A DNA stretch of 64,000 bases from the NCBI RefSeq assembly GCF_019192965.1, contig NZ_JAHTKU010000021.1:62001-126000 (forward strand), in the 5' to 3' direction. Under the pieces are notes generated by a model. The model was not told the DNA's origin. It did no database searches and saw nothing but the letters and a program-made list of their open reading frames with translations. Made by a program: the position numbers and the translations under genes. Below are positions 1-8,901 of the stretch, piece after piece; within the stretch, counting starts at the first letter, position 1; each line of letters begins with the position of its first letter. This stretch comes from Nocardioides daeguensis (GTDB lineage: Bacteria > Actinomycetota > Actinomycetes > Propionibacteriales > Nocardioidaceae).

Positions 1-1
1 G

Positions 2-1162
2 CCGGGCTGGCCCTTCGACAGCCTCCAGGGCCTGGTCGACTACTACACGACCGAGATCCACGAGCTGTTCCGGCCGTGGATCACCCGGCCCCGACCGGCC
101 GACTTCGACGGCGCGGTGCAGGCGACGTTCAACGCCGCGAAGGCGATCGCCGCCACCGGCAACCCGAACCCGAAGACCGGCGACGCCTGGGACCCGGCGG
201 TCGACCTCTACACCTCCATCGACGTGGTCAACACCAACGTGGCGGGCTTCCGCGGCGAGGCGATGTGGCACCTGCAGAAGGACGTCACGGCGCGCATCCC
301 GCACTCGCTGGAAGGGCTGGGCGCGGTGGCCTCGGTGCTCTACGCCGCGGCCCACGGCGAGGCCGAGGCCTGGAAGAACGGCGCCGACGGCCTCACCGAC
401 ATCATGGTGAAGTCGATCGACGCGATGAAGGCCTCCGACATCTCGGCCGGAGGCGGCGGCGACATCGTGGCGGTCCTCAACGTGGTCGGGGCGCTCTCGG
501 CCATCCTCGGCCCGCTGACGCTCGGCGCGTCCTCGGCGGCGTTCGCGATCGCGGGCACCGTCCTGCAGACCTCCAAGGACTTCATCCCGGAGAAGAAGGA
601 GCAGCCGGTCCCCCTCGGCGCCGACAACCCGGTCGCCGTCCTCACCAAGATCCGCGAGGCTCTCGAGCAGCTCTCCGACGACATCGCGACCGAGGAGACC
701 GCGATCCAGTCGATGGTGCGCACGGTGAGCCAGCTGCCCGGCTGGGAGGACGGCACCTACGACCTCGCCGAGCCGCGGATCCTGCAGCACACCGACCCGT
801 CGTACTTCGACGAGATCCAGACCGACGCCGACGAGCTGCGCCGGATCGCCTCGTCCATCGAGACCGAGATCAGCCCCGTGCTGGGCGGCGCCGCCACCCA
901 GCTCGACAGCGCCACCGAGTTCGCCCCGTGGCAGCGCCCCAGCGGCATGGGCCTGGGCACCTACGGCGGCTGGGGCGAGTACGCCCACCTCACGAACACG
1001 GTGCGCGACTCGTTGCGCAGCTCCGAGGCCTACCTCAACCACTGCGCCGACGTCGTCCGGCTGATCGCCCGCAGCTTCACGATGACCGACGCCGGGATCC
1101 GCGCGGGGCTGGAGCAGATCGCGGGCGAGGTCGACCGCGACCCGGCGATCGACGACGACTGA
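2..1162 (+). CDS. Large ESX/WXG-like hypothetical protein, 3' part
   Basis: The frame is open from the first base of the window, so the start lies upstream; 386 residues are visible. They are mostly helical and alanine-rich, with a glycine/alanine-rich hydrophobic stretch (about residues 154-185, ending [10 protein letters not shown]) flanked by acidic helices. No catalytic motif is visible. Length, helical character and a central hydrophobic hairpin resemble substrates or toxins of type VII (ESX/LXG) secretion, but no WxG motif is visible in this fragment, so this is inference. It ends 50 nt before the response regulator on the same strand. Confidence 0.6.
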   Translation, partial: PGWPFDSLQGLVDYYTTEIHELFRPWITRPRPADFDGAVQATFNAAKAIAATGNPNPKTGDAWDPAVDLYTSIDVVNTNVAGFRGEAMWHLQKDVTARIPHSLEGLGAVASVLYAAAHGEAEAWKNGADGLTDIMVKSIDAMKASDISAGGGGDIVAVLNVVGALSAILGPLTLGASSAAFAIAGTVLQTSKDFIPEKKEQPVPLGADNPVAVLTKIREALEQLSDDIATEETAIQSMVRTVSQLPGWEDGTYDLAEPRILQHTDPSYFDEIQTDADELRRIASSIETEISPVLGGAATQLDSATEFAPWQRPSGMGLGTYGGWGEYAHLTNTVRDSLRSSEAYLNHCADVVRLIARSFTMTDAGIRAGLEQIAGEVDRDPAIDDD

Positions 1163-1212
1163 CCGGCGGCGCCTCTCAGCCATCGCTCAGGCCGATCGGA
1201 CATGATGGGAGG

Positions 1213-1926
1213 GTGCCCACCCGTCCCGCCGTGCCCCACCGCGTCCTCGTCGTCGACGACGACCGCGCGGTGCGGGAGTCGCTGCGACGCTCCCTGGTGT
1301 TCAACGGCTACGACGTCCACCTGGCCGGCGACGGGGCCGAGGCGCTGGCGGGGATCGGCGCGGTCGCGCCCGACGTCGTCGTGATGGACGTGATGATGCC
1401 CAAGCTCGACGGTCTCGAGACGACCCGGGCGCTGCGGGCGGCCGGCAACGACGTCCCGATCCTGGTGCTGACCGCGCGCGACGCCGTCGGCGACCGCGTG
1501 GAGGGACTCGACGCGGGGGCCGACGACTACCTGACGAAGCCGTTCGCGCTCGAGGAGCTGCTCGCCCGGCTGCGGGCGCTGCTGCGGCGGGTGACGCCGG
1601 TCGACGACGGCGCCGAGGAGGAGGTCCTCTCTTTCGCCGACCTCACCATGAACGTGACCACCCGCGAGGTGCGCCGCGGCAGCCGGTTGATCGAGCTGAC
1701 CCGCACCGAGTTCACGCTGCTGGAGATGTTCCTGCGCCGTCCACGCCGGGTGCTCGACCGCAGCTTCATCCTCGAGGAGGTGTGGGGCTACGACTTCCCC
1801 ACGACCGCCAACTCCCTCGAGGTGTACGTCGGCTACCTGCGCCGCAAGACCGAGGCCGAGGGCGAGCCCCGGCTGATCCACACCGTCCGCGGCATCGGGT
1901 ACGTCCTGCGCGCGACGGAGACATGA
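1213..1926 (+). CDS. mprA: OmpR-family response regulator, MprA-like
   Basis: Cytoplasmic two-component response regulator of 237 residues, partner of the histidine kinase that follows 7 nt downstream. The receiver domain has the acidic pair in VLVVDDD, phospho-acceptor Asp59 in VVMDVMMPK and the conserved Lys in DDYLTKPF. A winged-helix DNA-binding domain follows ([12 protein letters not shown] ... [11 protein letters not shown] ... [10 protein letters not shown]). The sequence is very close to mycobacterial MprA, which controls envelope-stress genes. GTG 1213 is chosen because a weak -10-like box (CATGAT) ends 6 nt before it, the leaderless geometry seen elsewhere here; GTG 1231 is an alternative. 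The target genes are not visible. Confidence 0.93.
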   Translation: MPTRPAVPHRVLVVDDDRAVRESLRRSLVFNGYDVHLAGDGAEALAGIGAVAPDVVVMDVMMPKLDGLETTRALRAAGNDVPILVLTARDAVGDRVEGLDAGADDYLTKPFALEELLARLRALLRRVTPVDDGAEEEVLSFADLTMNVTTREVRRGSRLIELTRTEFTLLEMFLRRPRRVLDRSFILEEVWGYDFPTTANSLEVYVGYLRRKTEAEGEPRLIHTVRGIGYVLRATET

Positions 1927-1933
1927 GCCGGAC

Positions 1934-3358
1934 GTGACGGTTCCCTGGGGCCTCACGGTCGGCCAGGGCGCCGACGGTCGCTGGCACTACCGCCGCTCGC
2001 TGGCGAGCCGGGTGATCTGGCTGACCACGATCGCGGTCGGCATGTCGGTCGCGCTGGTGGCCGTGGGCGCCTACATCACCGCCCGCGTGCAGATGCAGGA
2101 CACCCTCGACAACGCGCTGGTCGATCGCGCCGAGAAGGCGGCCGACTCCGACAGCCTGCTCCAGGCCGGCTCGCAGGGCATCCCCTCGTGGGCGCTCGGC
2201 GCGGGTGACGTCCGGATCGCGATCCTCGACTTCAACCAGGGCACGCTGCGCATCCTCGACCGCGGACCGACCCTCGAGCTCGGCCAGTCCGAGCTGGAGG
2301 TGGCGCAGGGCAAGCAGGACCGCAGCCTGCGCACCGTCGTACTGGCGGGCGAGCGCTACCGCGTGGTCGCCGTCCCCACCCAGCAGAGCGGGATCGCGCT
2401 GATCATCGCCCAGCCGCTGGTCGACCAGGACCGCACCCTGCGCCGCCTCGGCTGGGTGACCGTCGCGTTCGGCTTCTTCGGCGTGCTCGTGGCCGGACTG
2501 GCGGGCTGGGCGGTCGCGAGCAACGGCCTGCGGCCAGTACGCCGGCTGAGCGCGTCGGTCGAGGAGATCGCGCGCACCGAGGACTTCACCCCGCTCGCCA
2601 TCGAGGGCGACGACGAGGTGGCGCGGCTGTCGACGGCGTTCAACCACCTGCTGGTCGCACTCGACGCGAGCCGGATCCGGCAGCGCGAGCTGATCGCCGA
2701 CGCGGGCCACGAGCTGCGCACGCCGCTGACGGCGCTGCGCACCAACATCGACCTGCTGACCATGACCGCACGCAGCCCCGACGGCCTCGCCGCCCTGCCG
2801 GCCGACGCGCGCGACGAGCTGCTCGACGACGTGCGGGCGCAGATCGAGGAGCTCACCACCCTCATCGGCGACCTCACCGAGCTGGCCCGCGACGAGCCGA
2901 TGCCGATCCAGGTCGAGCCGGTCGACCTGGCCGACGTCGTCGACCACGCCGTGCAGCGGGTGCGACGCCGCGCTCCCAGCCTGGAGTTCGAGGTCTTCAC
3001 CCGGCCGTGGTGGGTGATCGGCGAGGACGCCGAGCTGGAGCGGGCCGTGACCAACCTGCTCGACAACGCCGCGAAGTGGAGCCCCGAGGGCGGTCAGGTG
3101 ACCGTCCGCCTCAGCGACGGCGTGCTCACCGTCGACGACCAGGGCCCCGGGATCGCCGAGACGGACCGGACCCGGATCTTCGACCGGTTCTGGCGTTCCG
3201 ACGACGCCCGCACCATGCCCGGATCGGGCCTCGGCCTGGCGATCGTGCGCCAGGTCGCCGAACGCCACTCCGGCTCGGTCCAAGCCACCGCCAACGCCAG
3301 CGGTGGCGCACGCCTCGTGCTCAAGCTGCCCGGACGGGAGAACAACCCCCATGCCTGA
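1934..3358 (+). CDS. mprB: Sensor histidine kinase, MprB-like
   Basis: Membrane sensor kinase of 474 residues that should phosphorylate the preceding regulator. A first transmembrane helix (about 26-50) and a second (about 171-196) flank an extracytoplasmic sensor region. HAMP, HisKA and HATPase domains follow: phospho-acceptor His259 in DAGHELRTPLTAL, N box DNAAKWSPEGG, G boxes DDQGPGI and GSGLGLAIV. GTG 1934 starts 7 nt after the regulator stop, indicating one transcript. Its stop overlaps the lipoprotein start by 8 nt. By analogy with MprB it senses envelope stress, but the signal is not visible in the sequence. Confidence 0.92.
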   Translation: MTVPWGLTVGQGADGRWHYRRSLASRVIWLTTIAVGMSVALVAVGAYITARVQMQDTLDNALVDRAEKAADSDSLLQAGSQGIPSWALGAGDVRIAILDFNQGTLRILDRGPTLELGQSELEVAQGKQDRSLRTVVLAGERYRVVAVPTQQSGIALIIAQPLVDQDRTLRRLGWVTVAFGFFGVLVAGLAGWAVASNGLRPVRRLSASVEEIARTEDFTPLAIEGDDEVARLSTAFNHLLVALDASRIRQRELIADAGHELRTPLTALRTNIDLLTMTARSPDGLAALPADARDELLDDVRAQIEELTTLIGDLTELARDEPMPIQVEPVDLADVVDHAVQRVRRRAPSLEFEVFTRPWWVIGEDAELERAVTNLLDNAAKWSPEGGQVTVRLSDGVLTVDDQGPGIAETDRTRIFDRFWRSDDARTMPGSGLGLAIVRQVAERHSGSVQATANASGGARLVLKLPGRENNPHA

Positions 3359-3914
3359 CCTCCGTCGTACCGCCCTCGTCGCGGCCCTCCTCGCTCCGCT
3401 CGCCCTCGCCGGCTGCGGCGGCGACGAGAAGGTCGGCCCGAAGCCGGACCTGCCGACCACTCCGGTGGCGCGGTGGAATCCCTGCGACGTGCTCGACGCG
3501 GCGTTCGTCAAGGCGCAGTTCGGGATCGAGGCCACCGAGCACGCCGGCACGCCGACGAAGCCGGAGTGCCGCTTCACCCCGGCCGAGGGCAGTGGCGAGG
3601 CGGTGGTCTCCGCCAACTACCTGCTCTTCCCCGGCACCCTCGACCAGGCGTGGAAGACGATGGGCCAGCAGGTCGACGCCGACGTCCGCACCCCTACCGT
3701 CGACCAGGCCGACGACGCCCGGGTCGTCGTCAACGCGACGAAGGACCAGCTCTACGTCACCGGCTTCGTCCAGAACGGCGACCTGATCCAGAAGGTCGAC
3801 GTCGTCGACCCGGCGCCGTACGACGAGAAGCGGGTCGTGCGCGGCGTCGTAGCCACCCTCACCACGCTGTCGAGCCACGCGGCCCAGACGGGGGCCGGCT
3901 CCGACCCGAGCTGA
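3351..3914 (+). CDS. Lipoprotein, DUF3558-like
   Basis: A 187-residue predicted lipoprotein. The N-terminus has basic residues, a hydrophobic core and a lipobox (LALAGCGG), so Cys22 should be lipid-modified and the protein anchored outside the membrane. The mature part contains WNPCDVLD and a later Cys in KPECRFTP, the two-cysteine spacing typical of DUF3558-type actinobacterial lipoproteins. ATG 3351 overlaps the mprB stop, implying translational coupling, so it may be an accessory or sensor component of the two-component system. Its biochemical function is unknown. Confidence 0.82.
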   Translation: MPDLRRTALVAALLAPLALAGCGGDEKVGPKPDLPTTPVARWNPCDVLDAAFVKAQFGIEATEHAGTPTKPECRFTPAEGSGEAVVSANYLLFPGTLDQAWKTMGQQVDADVRTPTVDQADDARVVVNATKDQLYVTGFVQNGDLIQKVDVVDPAPYDEKRVVRGVVATLTTLSSHAAQTGAGSDPS

Positions 3915-3956
3915 TCGCCTCGGAGGTCCTCGGCTCCCAGAACCGTGCCCGTCGCC

Positions 3957-5363
3957 TCAAGCGGCGCGTGGTCGGGCGGGTCGGTAGGTCGCTCTCCCGC
4001 GGAGGCTGTCGAGGGTGTGCCTGGGTGGTGGGGTCCACACGGGTTGTCGGGTGTCGGGGTCGATGTGGACGGCCCAGGGGGTCTGGTGGACCAGGACGTG
4101 GTGGTGACGGCAGAGCATGACGAGGTTGTCGAGGCTGGTGGCGCCGCCGTCGGCCCAGTGGACGACGTGGTGGGCATCGCAGGCCAACGGCATCCGGGTA
4201 CAGCCCGGGAAGGCACAGTGCCGGTCGCGGACGACCAACGCCATCCAGATCGCGGCGGTCACCAGACGTTGGGCCCGGCCCACGTCGAGAACTTGGCCTT
4301 CGGCGCCGAGGACGCTCGGGATGATCTCGGCATCGCACGCCATGCGTCGTACGGCGCTCGCGGAGAACCGGGCACCGGTCGGGGTGTGCCCGTTGCGGGC
4401 CAGACCAGCATCGATCACCTGCTGCTTCAAGCTGTCCTGGTCGATGAGGACCACCACCCGCGGCTTCGACCCGTGGTCACGAGGAAGCTCGTCGGTGGCG
4501 GCGAGCCGGTCACAGGCATCGACCAGGGCGTCCCACAACCGGGCCCCGGCCTGCCGCGGGTCGCGGCCATCATGCCCACACTCCGGGGTCAGACAGGGTG
4601 CGCTGGTGGCGACACCGTTCTCGTCGAACATCGCCTCACCCGGCCGGCGGCTCACCCCGCCACAGGCACCGGGTTCGGTGGTGACCGGAGCCGCGAGGGG
4701 GTGCAGGGTGGCCTTGATCCTCTCCGCGTCTTCGACGGTGCCGTAGCCCTTGAGGCGCACTCCGCCGTGGCCGTCCTCGGCGAAGGACAGGTGCCGGGCG
4801 TGGTGGGCAGCGCGTTCGGCCTTCGCCTTCTCCTTCTCGGCGTCGACGATCGCGCTGTCGGGGTCGAGCTCGCGCACCACGTCGCTGAACGCGGTCTGCA
4901 GGTCGGAGGCGTCGTGGCCGTGGGTGTCGACCAGGTCCAGCATCGCGCCGGCGACCGCGGTTCGGAACTGCGGCACCCGGGGCAGGGTGTGCACCTTGGC
5001 CGCGATCGCGCGGGCCTGGGGCAGGGTGACCCGACCAGTCTCGAGGGCGGTCTGGACCTCGGGCAGGTCCCGTAGCTGCTCCACCGCCCGGACCAGCCCG
5101 CCACCGCTGCCCTTGTGGCCACCGGTGAGGTGGGTCAAGAAGTCCTTGACCGTCGCCCACCCGAGGCCACGCACCGCGTCGGTGGCCTCAACACGTGCGA
5201 TGCCGCGCAACAGGGCGGCATCGAGGAACGAGCGCGCGGCAACCACCGCTTCCACGCCCGCCACCGCGTCCGGACCGGCGAGCACGTCCCAGTCCTCACC
5301 GGCCAGCTCCGCGGCACGCTCGGCCACGGCTGTGGCCTGGTCGAGCGCCCCGAGAGAAGACAT
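3957..5363 (-). CDS. DUF222-HNH endonuclease (13E12 family)
   Basis: A 468-residue protein. The N-terminal two thirds match the helical DUF222 domain. The C-terminus is an HNH nuclease: CAFPGC ... CDAHHVVHWADGGATS ... NLVMLCRHHH, with the paired histidines and Asn expected for metal-dependent DNA cleavage and the Cys residues that hold the structural zinc. Such 13E12-repeat proteins are multicopy in actinobacteria and several mycobacterial ones belong to the LexA regulon. That fits the perfect SOS box 14 nt upstream of this start. A -10 box TAGACT lies 6 nt before the ATG, so the mRNA is probably leaderless. The target DNA is unknown. Confidence 0.9.
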   Translation of the reverse strand: MSSLGALDQATAVAERAAELAGEDWDVLAGPDAVAGVEAVVAARSFLDAALLRGIARVEATDAVRGLGWATVKDFLTHLTGGHKGSGGGLVRAVEQLRDLPEVQTALETGRVTLPQARAIAAKVHTLPRVPQFRTAVAGAMLDLVDTHGHDASDLQTAFSDVVRELDPDSAIVDAEKEKAKAERAAHHARHLSFAEDGHGGVRLKGYGTVEDAERIKATLHPLAAPVTTEPGACGGVSRRPGEAMFDENGVATSAPCLTPECGHDGRDPRQAGARLWDALVDACDRLAATDELPRDHGSKPRVVVLIDQDSLKQQVIDAGLARNGHTPTGARFSASAVRRMACDAEIIPSVLGAEGQVLDVGRAQRLVTAAIWMALVVRDRHCAFPGCTRMPLACDAHHVVHWADGGATSLDNLVMLCRHHHVLVHQTPWAVHIDPDTRQPVWTPPPRHTLDSLRGRATYRPARPRAA

Positions 5364-5376
5364 GCGCTCAGTCTAC

Positions 5377-5392
5377 TCGAACGTGTGTTCGA
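5377..5392. promoter_or_regulatory. Perfect LexA SOS box with adjacent -10
   Basis: The sequence TCGAACGTGTGTTCGA has perfect arms TCGAAC and GTTCGA around four bases, the actinobacterial LexA operator. It sits just upstream of the -10 box TAGACT (5370-5375, minus strand) of the HNH gene, so bound LexA would block RNA polymerase. DNA damage should therefore induce the HNH gene. Confidence 0.88.
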
Positions 5393-5419
5393 GTCAAGAG
5401 TCTCGGGGGGCGAGTTCCT

Positions 5420-6857
5420 TGTGATGTCTCAGGACATCGGTGACAGTTCTGTATCAGGACATCGGTGACAGTTGATGTATCAGGACTTCCGTGACGAATC
5501 CTGGTCTTTGGGGCGGGGGCCGCTTGGGCGACCGTTGCCGACGTAGCGCACGCCGGGGGCCGCGCGGGTGAGCTCGGCGATGATCACGCCGTCGAAGTCG
5601 GTGACGGTGACGGTGAATCGGTCCCCATCGGTGATCACGAGGACCTGTTTGAAGGCGTGGTCGACATGGAGCTTGTAGAAGACCTTGTCGATGTGGACGC
5701 CGCCGGCAGAGTTGACCTTCCGGACACGAGCGTTGGCCGTGGGTCAGCTGGTCGTTGCCGTCGCGGTGTCCGACGTGCGACGGCGGGACGGCCGAGCCAA
5801 CTCCGCTCGGTGTTGGGTCAGGGTGGGTCGGCCTTCGGGGTCGCTGCCCACGCTGCGGCTGGGGTGACCCGCCCCGGCAGTCCTTGATGCGGACGCTGGG
5901 TGTTGTAGATGTTGTCGAACGTGTCGACCTGTGCCTGCAGCTCGGCCAGTGATGCAGCCAGGGGCTGCTTGTCGAGGTAGCGGAACAGAGTCTGGTGGAA
6001 GCGTTCGTTCTTGCCTTGGGTGGTCGGCTTGTAGGGCTTGCCGGTGATCGCCTCGACCCCCAGCCGGGCCACGTGATCGACGAGTTGGCCGACAACGCCA
6101 CGCCGCGAGGGGTTCAACGCGAGTCCGTTGTCGCTCAGCAGCCGTTGCGGCACGCCGTGGGCAATGATGGCCTTGTCGACGACCCGGATGGCGTCCATGA
6201 CCGTTTCGCCCCAGGCGACGTGGGATGCGACGGCGTAGCGGGAGTGGTCGTCGATGAGCTGGGAAGATCACGCACTTGCGGCCACCAGTCAGGACGTACT
6301 CGGTGGCGTCGAGTTGCCAGCACGCGTTCGGGTTGGGGTACACGAACCGTCGCCATGCCGAACGGGGTCGCATCTTGGGCTCAAGTCGCGCGACTCCTGC
6401 CTCGCGGAAGGTCCGGGCCAGCGACGCGACCGAGGGGACCTGCTCCAGGCCCATCGCCTTCATCTTGTCGTGCACACTGATCGGCCCATGATCGAGGCCT
6501 GAGGCTTCCAGCGCGGCGCGCACCTGAATGGCCTGCGTCTTGACCTCCTCACTCAGCCTCGACGGGCTCGACTTGGGCCTGCGAGTCCGGGGCTCGAGCA
6601 CGGCAGCCGGGCCATCGACAGCGGCGCGTTTGCGGAGCTCGTAGAACGACTTGCGCGAGATGCCGTGCTCGGCACAGAACGTCGTCACCGCCCCACGAGG
6701 AGCGTCGTCGGGCCACTGTGAGATCGCGAGACGGGGATCAATGGGTTCACGAGTCGGCACCGCCGAAGCCTCGCGGGCGAAGTGTCACCACCAATACCAC
6801 CGGAAGTGTCACCTATGTCCTGATGCAGAACTGTCACCCATGTCCTGCGACATGACA
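5420..6857. mobile_element. IS481-like insertion sequence, decayed
   Basis: About 1.44 kb bounded by imperfect inverted repeats of roughly 50 bp that begin TGTGATGTCTCAGGACAT on the left and TGTCATGTCGCAGGACAT (complement) on the right, so the ends are TGT...ACA as in IS481. Each end carries tandem copies of a TATCAGGACATCGGTGACAG-like unit; the left end has a third, degenerate copy at 5473-5496. The element carries one frameshifted transposase gene. No clear target-site duplication is visible. It lies just upstream of the SOS-controlled HNH gene, beyond its promoter. Confidence 0.8.
5480..6760 (-). pseudogene. IS481-family DDE transposase, frameshifted
   Basis: Starts with ATG 6760 and a helix-turn-helix region (CAEHGISRKSFYELRKRA), then the rve/DDE core: first Asp in CWQLDATEYVL, second in RLLSDNGLA, Glu in QGKNERFHQTL. 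An extra C in the CCC run at 6261-6263 breaks the frame after RKCVIF, and the continuation DDHSRYAVASHVAW is one frame off. That frame stops at 5818; the expected C-terminal segment (VNSAGGVHIDKVFYKL ... RYVGNGRPSGPRPK) is again in the first frame, behind a stop at 5744. At least two lesions make it non-functional unless frameshifting is programmed. Confidence 0.8.
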
Positions 6858-6997
6858 GACGAATCCTACGACTCAGTCCGGTACCAGGACGAGGGATAGC
6901 TCGGCAGGTCGGTGACGATGAGTTCCTTGCCGGGCTCGGTGCCTCGGTGACGCCCAGGCCGCCGTCGAGTGTCCCGACAGGAGCTTGTATCGGCGGT

Positions 6998-7417
6998 TCA
7001 GTCGGCCTCTGGCGGGGGTGTCCAGGTGCGGGAGTCGCGGAGGTTCGGACACAGGAAGTCCCAGGCGTTGTAGATGACGTCGCCGCGAACACCTCTGCGG
7101 CCGAAGGGCCACGTCGGAGTGGGTTCGACGGTACGGACGTACCGTCGGTACAGCTCGCCGGAGGTCTGGTTGGGCGCCTCTGCGGTGACAGGGGGCTCCC
7201 GCGAGAGCCATCGACAGGCGTGGTCGCCTTCGGCGATGTAGATGGCATCGGTGGCACGTCGAGCCTTCGCGGGGGCGTCGGCGAAGTATCTCTTGACCTG
7301 CACCAGGAACCGAGTCTCGTTCCGGGCCTGGTTCAGGGTCATGTCGCGCACGTGCGCAGGCGGGGCCGACGCCATCTGCGCCAGTGCTGCGCACGCCGTC
7401 GCCAGGACGAGCACCAT
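6998..7417 (-). CDS. Small exported or membrane-anchored hypothetical protein, possibly 5'-truncated
   Basis: A 139-residue frame whose N-terminus is a hydrophobic helix (MVLVLATACAALAQ), followed by a polar domain with two cysteines (GDHACRWLS and WDFLCPNL). It looks like a secreted or anchored protein of unknown function. In-frame sequence continues upstream of ATG 7417 as VDQRATGSIVIPVAV, which completes the membrane helix, until a TAA at 7475-7477. Beyond this stop the same frame reads MDDRATTRMPKNVDGPA from ATG 7528. This suggests the original gene began at 7528 and was cut by a nonsense mutation. Confidence 0.5.
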   Translation of the reverse strand: MVLVLATACAALAQMASAPPAHVRDMTLNQARNETRFLVQVKRYFADAPAKARRATDAIYIAEGDHACRWLSREPPVTAEAPNQTSGELYRRYVRTVEPTPTWPFGRRGVRGDVIYNAWDFLCPNLRDSRTWTPPPEAD

Positions 7418-7643
7418 GACGGCGACCGGGATGACGATCGAGCCCGTCGCTCGCTGGTCGACCGTCCTGAGGGCTTACGCGGGGCCGTCGACGTTCTTGG
7501 GCATGCGTGTCGTGGCCCGGTCGTCCATGAGCGCGACGATGGCAGTTTCGCTGTGCCCTGTGCATGCCCTCGACCGGGTAAATCCTCTGCTCTTTGATTT
7601 GTGGCCAGCATGGGTCCGCGCGGCCGGAACGGCTGCTCAGCCG

Positions 7644-7709
7644 GAGCAACCCCCGCGGGCGGGGGGCTGCTCGCAATTCCCACTTCTCAAGCTCGCAAGC
7701 TGGAATTGC
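7644..7709. terminator. Two consecutive hairpins
   Basis: The first inverted repeat is GAGCA-a-CCCCC with GGGGG-gc-TGCTC (7644-7672). It is followed by GCAATTCC (7673-7680) pairing with GGAATTGC (7702-7709). No U-tract follows. They lie in the 7529-7782 gap between the small exported protein gene and the next plus-strand gene, where I see no coding region. They may act as a terminator or RNA structure. Confidence 0.4.
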
Positions 7710-7740
7710 TCACCAGGCAGCAAGGGAGGCGCTGTCGCAC

Positions 7741-7756
7741 GGATCGCGGCAGATCC
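7741..7756. repeat. GGATC-N6-GATCC repeat, copy 1
   Basis: GGATCGCGGCAGATCC, an inverted repeat with GGATC/GATCC arms, lies 26 nt before the hypothetical gene at 7783. An identical copy is at 8258-8273, and a half-related copy (GGATCTG ... CAGATCC) is at 8835-8875. Confidence 0.6.
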
Positions 7757-7782
7757 GGACGGTTTCGTGACAACCTGACCGT

Positions 7783-8223
7783 GTGGTGTCGCGGAACAAG
7801 TACGTGGTCAAGACGGACGGACTGAGCACCTCTGAGCGAGTTGAGCTGTGCCGGGAGCTTCTTGCGCTCGCGGCACCGGACGTCGCGACCTTCGAGACCG
7901 ACATCCCGTGGTCCATGGCGGCGGAGTGGCCGACCGAAGTGCGCGAGGCAGCCGAGCACTTGAGCTCGCTGAGGACGCCCAAGCGGGGGGAAGACCGGCT
8001 CTACCGCCGGACAGGGGTCCGACAGAACGGCGAGGTCGCCGTATGGGATGCGTTCGTCGCGTTCGCGCCCTACTCGTTCGATGCGTCGGCGTGGGCGCCG
8101 GGTCCACGTCGTCTGGTCGCGCTGGCCGACTGCGCGCAGTCGATCGCCGTCGACCTGACCCGTGACCAGATCGCGTTGCTGAGCACCGCAGTCGAAGCTC
8201 GACTGGTGCCCACGAGGCGATGA
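7783..8223 (+). CDS. Hypothetical protein, 146 aa
   Basis: A soluble, acidic-to-neutral protein of 146 residues without signal peptide or membrane segment. It contains a predicted helical N-terminus (STSERVELCRELLALAAPD) and a central RLYRRTGVRQNGEVAVWDAF segment. I do not recognise the family. Two adjacent GTG codons (7783, 7786) could start it. Codon use is less GC-skewed than the metabolic genes nearby, and it lies in the patch next to the IS remnant, between two copies of the GGATC-N6-GATCC repeat, so it may be an acquired gene. Confidence 0.55.
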   Translation: MVSRNKYVVKTDGLSTSERVELCRELLALAAPDVATFETDIPWSMAAEWPTEVREAAEHLSSLRTPKRGEDRLYRRTGVRQNGEVAVWDAFVAFAPYSFDASAWAPGPRRLVALADCAQSIAVDLTRDQIALLSTAVEARLVPTRR

Positions 8224-8257
8224 CCGAATGGAACACGGCTCATCGGCATGACCGAGT

Positions 8258-8273
8258 GGATCGCGGCAGATCC
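8258..8273. repeat. GGATC-N6-GATCC repeat, copy 2
   Basis: Identical 16-bp GGATCGCGGCAGATCC, with the following G also shared, located 48 nt before the membrane protein gene at 8321. Same position relative to its gene as copy 1, so an operator or a dispersed intergenic repeat is possible. Confidence 0.6.
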
Positions 8274-8320
8274 GCGCGGATCTCACGTGCAGTTGCGGTC
8301 CCTCCCCCTAGCCTCAACGC

Positions 8321-8824
8321 ATGGCTGATGTGATCTTGGGTCGTGCGGGGAGCACTGTTCTCATCGACCTCGACGTCTGTGTCAAGACTGGTCGCGTCAC
8401 CCACGACCGCGTGACCCTGCGCGGTCACACCACGCCAGCGTGGGTCACGCTTCTCCTGCTCTTCACCATCGTCGGCTTCTTCATTGCCGGCATGATGAGT
8501 TCGCGCCGTTACCGCGTCACGCTCCCGTTCAGCCACGAGGTCCATGAGCGCTGGCGCAACAACAGGCGCCTGGCCTGGCTGGTCGCGTTGATCGGTGTCT
8601 GTGCCCTCATGGCAACAGCCACCGTTGGCGACGACGACGCAGGGCTGTTCGTCGGCTCTGGCTTCGCGTTCATGGCGGGTGGAGTGGTCCTCGGAACCAT
8701 TAATGCGGTCAAGAACAACGTGGGCATCCGCATGACGCGAGACGACGACCTCGTGCTCACTGGCGCTCACCCGACCTTCGTGCAAGCGGTGAACACGGCG
8801 TCCCGTGAGCCACTGACGCGCTGA
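8321..8824 (+). CDS. Hypothetical membrane protein, 167 aa
   Basis: A 167-residue protein with three predicted membrane helices: WVTLLLLFTIVGFFIAGMM (about 47-65), LAWLVALIGVCALMATATV (about 84-103) and GSGFAFMAGGVVLGTIN (about 111-127). A polar N-terminal region and a C-terminal segment MTRDDDLVLTGAHPTFVQAV are probably cytoplasmic. The family is not recognised. A TAGCCT box (8309-8314) ends 6 nt before ATG 8321, so the transcript is probably leaderless. A GGATCTG/CAGATCC hairpin (8835-8875) follows the stop. Confidence 0.65.
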   Translation: MADVILGRAGSTVLIDLDVCVKTGRVTHDRVTLRGHTTPAWVTLLLLFTIVGFFIAGMMSSRRYRVTLPFSHEVHERWRNNRRLAWLVALIGVCALMATATVGDDDAGLFVGSGFAFMAGGVVLGTINAVKNNVGIRMTRDDDLVLTGAHPTFVQAVNTASREPLTR

Positions 8825-8834
8825 TCGTCCCGCA

Positions 8835-8875
8835 GGATCTGTCCGCACACCCACTGCGCGCTTCTCGGCAGATCC
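8835..8875. repeat. Related GGATCTG ... CAGATCC inverted repeat
   Basis: GGATCTG (8835-8841) pairs with CAGATCC (8869-8875) around a 27-nt loop. The flanks GTCCGCACACCCAC and TCCGGACACCCAC are imperfect direct copies. It sits between the convergent membrane protein and pabB genes, so it may act as a terminator. The right half matches the repeats at 7741 and 8258. Confidence 0.45.
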
Positions 8876-8901
8876 GGACACCCACTCGCGCCCAAGCACC
8901 C

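Noticed and set aside
76..1926. Single 616-residue protein including the response regulator
   Set aside because: The first 380 residues are an Arg-rich shadow of the ESX-like gene; only the part from 1213 matches a response regulator.
5420..6857. Intact, active insertion sequence
   Set aside because: The transposase carries at least two lesions and no target duplication is visible.
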